Assembly (NCBI GenBank): GCA_048421225.1
Contig: DBFNRV010000035.1
Span: 1 to 17,047 of the forward strand
Reading direction: 5' to 3'
Length of the DNA stretch: 17,047 nucleotides
From: UMGS946 sp048421225
GTDB lineage: Bacteria; Bacillota; Clostridia; Christensenellales; CAG-138
How positions within the stretch are numbered: the first letter of the stretch is position 1; each line of letters begins with the position of its first letter. Positions 13,653 through 17,047 of the stretch are shown piece after piece. The translations under genes were made by a program, and so were the position numbers. Below the pieces are notes generated by a model. The model was not told the DNA's origin. It saw only the letters and a list, made by a program, of their open reading frames with translations, and did not search any database.

Positions 13653-15479
13653 TTATTCCACTGTTACCGACTTTGCAAGATTCCTCGGCTTATCAATATC
13701 GCAGCCCTTTAATGACGCTACATAGTAGGCCAGCAGCTGAAGCGGTATTATCGTGAGCGACGGCAGCGTCATCTGGCCCCAGTCGGGCAGGAATATCGTG
13801 TGGTCCGCCGCCTCGGCCACGGATTTGTCGCATTCCCTGCAAAGGGCTAGCACCACCGCCCCCCTTGCCCTGACCTCCCTTATGTTCGACAGCATCTTTT
13901 CCACAAGCGGCGCATAGGTGCACAGCGCTACCACAAGCGTGCCGTCCTCAATAAGCGAAATCGTGCCGTGCTTAAGCTCGCCGGCCGCGTACGCCTCCGA
14001 GTGTATATAGGATATCTCCTTTAATTTAAGCGATCCCTCCAGGGCAAGTGCATAGTCAATGTTTCTGCCGATAAAGAATATATCCTTGCTGTTGAAATAC
14101 AGCGACGCAAGGTACTGGATCTGTTCACGGTTGCTGAGCAGAGCCTGCACGGCGTCGGGCAGCGCGTTAAACTGGCGGATTGCGCCGTCTAAAACATCCT
14201 GGTCAAGTATCCCTTTGCATTTGGCTATATGAAGCGCGAGAAAGTACAATACCAGCACCTGCGCAGTATACGCCTTTGTAGTCGCCACGGCGATTTCGGG
14301 CCCGGCGCGGGTATAGATAACGTCTTCGCTCTCCATGGCAATCGTACTTCCTACGACGTTAACTATTGAGATTATGCGCGCCCCGTATGAACGCGCCTCC
14401 CTCAGCGCGTAAAGCGTATCAAGGGTTTCGCCGGATTGGCTTATTACTATGGCAAGCGTCTTTGCGGTAATAAAATGTTTGCTGTAGCGAAACTCGCTCG
14501 CCAGCTCTACCGATACCGGCACGCCCGCAAGCCTCTCGATCAGCGGACGGCCCACCGCGCCGGCATGATAGGCCGAGCCGCACGCCACAATATATACGCG
14601 GTCAATATCCTTCAGGTCGTCGTCCGTTATATTTTTCAGGGGAAGCGTTATTCTGCCCTCGCGTATGCATGACGACGAGGTGTTTCTGATAACGTCGGGC
14701 TGTTCAAGTATTTCCTTCATCATGAAATGCTTATGACCGCCCTTTTCAGCCGCCTTGACATCCCAGGTCACGCGCTGGATTTCCTTTTCAATCAGCTCCT
14801 CATATTCATTGTATACATCTACATGATCGGCCTCTATAACCGCGATCTCGCCTTCACGCATTCTGAATATCCGGCGTGTATATTTGAGCATGGCGGTTAC
14901 GTCGGAGGCTATCAGGTTTTCACCTTCCCCAATGCCTACTATCAGCGGGCTGTCCTTGGTAAGCGCAATCAGCCGGTCCGGAAAATCGCTGAACAATATT
15001 CCAAGTGCATATGAGCCTTCAAGATGCCTGACCGCCTTATGAACCGCCGATAACGGGTCGCCCGCGTAGAAGAAGTCCACCAGCTGGGAGATTATCTCAG
15101 TATCGGTATCTGACGTAAACGTGTATCCATGCTGCTCAAGAAACTTTTTAAGCTCAATATAGTTCTCTATAATCCCGTTGTGCACCACAGCCACCCTGCC
15201 GCTGCCCGAAAGGTGCGGATGCGAATTAATATCCGAAGGCTCCCCATGCGTCGCCCATCTCGTATGGCCTATTCCAGCCGTCCCCTTCATCAACGCGCCG
15301 TTTTGGGTCAACTCGCGCAACACGTTCAGTCTCCCCCTTGATTTAGCAACATCAAGGCCGTCCTCCGTAACAAGCGCAAGGCCGGCTGAATCGTAGCCCC
15401 TGTATTCAAGCTTTTCAAGAGCGTCAATGAGTATCGGCGCGGCGGCGCTCCCGCCAACGTATCCAACAATTCCGCACAT
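13653..15479 (-). CDS. glmS: Glutamine-fructose-6-phosphate aminotransferase (isomerising)
   Basis: This 608-residue cytoplasmic enzyme makes glucosamine-6-phosphate from fructose-6-phosphate and glutamine, the first committed step toward UDP-GlcNAc for the cell wall. The N-terminal glutaminase begins MCGIVGYVGG, with Cys2 as nucleophile after Met removal, and shows GHTRWATHGEPS (71-82), HNGIIENY (100-107) and SDTDTEI (123-129). The two sugar-isomerase (SIS) domains follow: ACGSAYHAG (299-307), SQSGETLDT (347-355), and the EGSLKLKEISY-HSEA segment (481-496). The C-terminal tail NLAKSVTVE is typical. Length and motifs are complete. AAAGGAG lies just ahead of the ATG. In many Firmicutes glmS is controlled by a self-cleaving ribozyme in its leader; I see no match to that core here, only a 6-bp hairpin at 15503-15518. 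Confidence 0.97.
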   Translation of the reverse strand: MCGIVGYVGGSAAAPILIDALEKLEYRGYDSAGLALVTEDGLDVAKSRGRLNVLRELTQNGALMKGTAGIGHTRWATHGEPSDINSHPHLSGSGRVAVVHNGIIENYIELKKFLEQHGYTFTSDTDTEIISQLVDFFYAGDPLSAVHKAVRHLEGSYALGILFSDFPDRLIALTKDSPLIVGIGEGENLIASDVTAMLKYTRRIFRMREGEIAVIEADHVDVYNEYEELIEKEIQRVTWDVKAAEKGGHKHFMMKEILEQPDVIRNTSSSCIREGRITLPLKNITDDDLKDIDRVYIVACGSAYHAGAVGRPLIERLAGVPVSVELASEFRYSKHFITAKTLAIVISQSGETLDTLYALREARSYGARIISIVNVVGSTIAMESEDVIYTRAGPEIAVATTKAYTAQVLVLYFLALHIAKCKGILDQDVLDGAIRQFNALPDAVQALLSNREQIQYLASLYFNSKDIFFIGRNIDYALALEGSLKLKEISYIHSEAYAAGELKHGTISLIEDGTLVVALCTYAPLVEKMLSNIREVRARGAVVLALCRECDKSVAEAADHTIFLPDWGQMTLPSLTIIPLQLLAYYVASLKGCDIDKPRNLAKSVTVE

Positions 15480-15502
15480 AGCAACTCCTTTCGGTAAATG
15501 GC

Positions 15503-15518
15503 CGGCGGTAAGCCGCCG
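15503..15518 (-). promoter_or_regulatory. Small hairpin in the glmS leader
   Basis: CGGCGG (15503-15508) and CCGCCG (15513-15518) form a 6-bp GC stem with a 4-nt loop, about 12 bases upstream of the glmS ribosome site. It may stabilise the mRNA 5' end or modulate translation; this is inferred from position only. Confidence 0.35.
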
Positions 15519-15537
15519 ATTATATCTCTAAAGACTG

Positions 15538-15566
15538 ATTATACTATTTATATGCAAAAGTATAAA
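15538..15566 (-). promoter_or_regulatory. Promoter of glmS
   Basis: On the minus strand TTTATA (complement of 15561-15566) and a perfect TATAAT (complement of 15538-15543) are 17 bases apart. Transcription would start near 15531, giving a leader of about 50 nt, too short for a glmS ribozyme. Confidence 0.45.
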
Positions 15567-15606
15567 GTGAAATGTTTATGAATCCTTTTGATCTTCACAT
15601 TGGTCA

Positions 15607-15635
15607 TTGACCTTGTATCCACACATATATATAAT
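15607..15635 (+). promoter_or_regulatory. Strong promoter of the ZIP transporter gene, with overlapping palindrome
   Basis: TTGACC (15607-15612) and TATAAT (15630-15635) are 17 bases apart, an 11-of-12 consensus match. The palindrome GGTCA-T-TGACC (15602-15612) covers the -35 box and could be an operator. Transcription would start near 15642. A second, weaker promoter (TTGCTA 15744-15749, TACAAT 15767-15772, 17-base spacer) lies closer to the gene. Confidence 0.65.
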
Positions 15636-15641
15636 GCTAGT

Positions 15642-15805
15642 ATACCAATCCTGCGGCGGCCAAGGGCGCCCGGCCCTCCAGCTCTAGTGTAACGCGGCAT
15701 GACCCAAAGCAGGCGCTTTTGGAGGGTTTCAACTGGTTAGTTCTTGCTAATTACTGTGGATTGACATACAATGTGGCTATCAGATTGGATAAAGGGGATT
15801 TAAGG
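15642..15805 (+). promoter_or_regulatory. Long structured 5' leader of the ZIP gene
   Basis: About 164 nt lie between the predicted start and the ATG. CCCTCCA (15674-15680) pairs with TGGAGGG (15720-15726), and directly stacked on it is AAAGC/GCTTT (15706-15710 and 15715-15719, AGGC loop). AGGGC (15663-15667) can instead pair with GCCCT (15673-15677), which excludes the first helix. Two exclusive folds are what a regulatory leader would show. I cannot match it to a known riboswitch class, and no clear terminator with a T-tract follows. Confidence 0.35.
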
Positions 15806-16600
15806 ATGAAGGATGCGTTATTATGGGCCGCCGCGGGGACCGGCTTTACATTTTTTATGACCTCGCTCGGGGCGTCGGTTGTGTTTTTGTTCCGCAAGAA
15901 GATCAACGAAAGCATACAGCGCCTTTTTCTGGGTTTTGCCGCCGGCGTGATGATTGCGGCGGCGGTATGGAGCCTCTTGATACCGGCTATAGAGGCGGCG
16001 GAGGCTGCTAAGATACCTGGCTTTCTTCCGGCAGCGGGCGGATTTATCCTGGGAGTAGGCTTTTTGATGCTTATGGATTCGCTTTTGCCCCACCTTCACC
16101 TTGCGGCAAACAGGGCCGAGGGACTGTCTACCTCATGGAAACGTACAACGCTGCTTGTAACCGCCGTTACCCTGCATAACATTCCAGAGGGCATGGCCGT
16201 AGGCTTATCCTTCGCGCTGGCAGCCCAGGGCGGCTCGGAGCCGGCGCTTTTCGCTTCAGCGCTGGCGCTGGCGCTGGGAATTGGGATACAAAATTTTCCT
16301 GAGGGCGCCGCAATATCGCTGCCGCTTAGGCAGGAGGGCATGTCCTCGGCAAAGGCATTTGTCTGCGGAAGCCTGTCGGGTATAGTGGAGCCAATATTCG
16401 GCGTTTTGGTCGTGCTGCTCGCCTCAAGCATCAGGCCCCTGATGCCCTGGCTGCTCTCCTTTGCGGCTGGCGCTATGATGTATGTGGTGGTTGAGGAACT
16501 AATCCCTGAAGCACGCCTTGGCAACCATTCCAATACTGGAACGCTGGGCGTTATGGCCGGATTTTTAATAATGATGATACTGGATGTCGCCTTGGGCTGA
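15806..16600 (+). CDS. ZIP-family divalent metal transporter
   Basis: Read from the ATG at 15806, this 264-residue membrane protein has about eight hydrophobic segments. The ZIP metal-site motifs are present: HNIPEG (124-129) in TM4 and QNFPEG (162-167) in TM5, with EE (230-231) in a later helix. These bind zinc, iron or manganese, and the family imports metal into the cytoplasm. The frame is open upstream to 15719, but AAAGGGG at 15791-15797 and the onset of the first hydrophobic helix support 15806. The TM4/TM5 pattern and size resemble the ZupT/GufA group. It is a single-gene unit with its own promoter and long leader. Which metal it carries cannot be told from sequence. Confidence 0.88.
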   Translation: MKDALLWAAAGTGFTFFMTSLGASVVFLFRKKINESIQRLFLGFAAGVMIAAAVWSLLIPAIEAAEAAKIPGFLPAAGGFILGVGFLMLMDSLLPHLHLAANRAEGLSTSWKRTTLLVTAVTLHNIPEGMAVGLSFALAAQGGSEPALFASALALALGIGIQNFPEGAAISLPLRQEGMSSAKAFVCGSLSGIVEPIFGVLVVLLASSIRPLMPWLLSFAAGAMMYVVVEELIPEARLGNHSNTGTLGVMAGFLIMMILDVALG

Positions 16601-16603
16601 TAA

Positions 16604-16659
16604 GACGCGGCGATATTTATGCTTAACCCACGCTTTGCCTAGTATCCGCCCGCCGCGTC
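16604..16659. terminator. Inverted repeat between convergent genes
   Basis: GACGCGGCG (16604-16612) is a perfect inverted repeat of CGCCGCGTC (16651-16659), 9 bp, with a 38-nt loop. It fills the 74-base gap between the ZIP gene and the convergent dehydratase-activase gene, so it could serve the 3' ends of both. There is no T-tract, and the loop is long for a terminator. Confidence 0.35.
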
Positions 16660-16674
16660 CGGCGCCGACCACCC

Positions 16675-17047
16675 TCAGCTAAGCGCGGCCTGCGCGTTTG
16701 CCAGCATAAGCTTTATTCGGTTCTCCTGATTTATGGCCGATGCCCCCGCGTCATAATCTATTGCCACTATGTTGGCGTCGGGATGCCTTTCCTTTATAGG
16801 CTTCATCATCCCTTTCCCCACGATATGATTCGGCAGGCACCCAAACGGCTGCGTGCAGATGATATTCTTGACTCCCTGCTTGATAAGCTCCAGCATTTCG
16901 GCCGTTAACAGCCATCCCTCCCCCATCTTAGCCCCCAGTCCAATAAACTCCTCCGCCAGCTTGGGCGCGTTTTGAAATGAGGAGGGCGGGGCGAAGGTCC
17001 CCTCCCGCGTTATCATGTCAATAATATCATTTTGCTTGTTTACCAGG
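16675..17047 (-). CDS. 2-hydroxyacyl-CoA dehydratase activase-related protein, C-terminal end (partial)
   Basis: The last ~123 residues of a larger protein are present; the frame is open to the window edge, so the start lies beyond 17047. The sequence GEGWLLTAEM, then CTQPFGCLPNHIVGKG and IDYDAGASAINQENRIKLML, matches the C-terminal region (DUF2229-type) of large proteins related to the BcrA/BadF/HgdC activases, which use ATP to drive electron transfer to radical 2-hydroxyacyl-CoA dehydratases. Full-length members run to about 1400 residues, with activase domains at the N-terminus not visible here. The Met at 17016 is internal. The actual function of these large fused proteins is not established. 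The identification rests on the family motif and is firm at that level. Confidence 0.85.
   Translation of the reverse strand, partial: LVNKQNDIIDMITREGTFAPPSSFQNAPKLAEEFIGLGAKMGEGWLLTAEMLELIKQGVKNIICTQPFGCLPNHIVGKGMMKPIKERHPDANIVAIDYDAGASAINQENRIKLMLANAQAALS

Noticed and set aside
15481..15720. glmS ribozyme upstream of glmS, prompted by AGCGCC on the minus strand near 15712-15717
   Set aside because: The rest of the conserved core is absent, and the predicted glmS promoter lies downstream of this point, so it would not be in the mRNA.
15719..15805. Longer start for the ZIP gene at a TTG at 15719
   Set aside because: There is no spaced ribosome site; AAAGGGG before the ATG at 15806 and the helix onset fit better.

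Overview
The window looks like a Clostridia-type Firmicutes chromosome with roughly balanced GC. Supporting signs are strong GGAGG-type ribosome sites, sigma-A-like promoters, an AddB-type nuclease subunit (the AddAB system of Firmicutes), iron-sulfur redox enzymes suited to anaerobic metabolism, and the C-terminal end of a 2-hydroxyacyl-CoA dehydratase activase-related protein. The genus cannot be fixed from the sequence alone. No tRNA, rRNA, CRISPR array, transposase or phage gene was seen.

Layout. Positions 1-1390 are AT-rich and gene-poor. They hold a small lipoprotein with a Pro/Ala/Thr/Ser tail and, at about 799-964, a probable stand-alone structured RNA with its own promoter and intrinsic terminator. 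Positions 1394-5043 (minus) encode two half-size ABC exporters in one operon behind a perfect-consensus promoter. Positions 5263-9168 (minus) encode thpR (RNA 2',3'-cyclic phosphodiesterase) followed by addB; addA is not next to it. Positions 9393-12767 (plus) form a five-gene redox operon: a plant-type [2Fe-2S] protein, an FAD/NAD oxidoreductase, a two-cluster ferredoxin-like protein, a BFD-like [2Fe-2S] protein and a DAO-family flavoprotein. Positions 12993-13461 carry an HD-domain gene broken by a one-base frameshift. glmS follows on the minus strand (13653-15479). A divergent intergenic region then leads to a ZIP-family metal transporter (15806-16600) with a long structured leader. The window ends inside a dehydratase-activase-related gene on the minus strand.

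How the genes work together. The redox operon is the main metabolic unit. Its parts match multi-subunit dye-linked amino acid or amine dehydrogenases (HcnABC, octopine/nopaline oxidases, D-hydroxyproline dehydrogenase, archaeal PDH1/PDH2). The DAO subunit would oxidise the substrate, and the Fe-S subunits would pass electrons to the FAD/NAD subunit. Domains that are often fused in relatives are separate proteins here, and the substrate cannot be read from sequence. The two ABC proteins probably form a heterodimeric exporter. thpR and addB look co-transcribed. The remaining genes are single units.

Most worth following up: the unassigned structured RNA near 0.8-0.96 kb, the structured leader of the ZIP gene with a palindrome on its -35 box, the HD-gene frameshift, the Gly-to-Arg change in the AddB Walker A motif, and a composite motif shared by the upstream regions of the lipoprotein and the redox operon.
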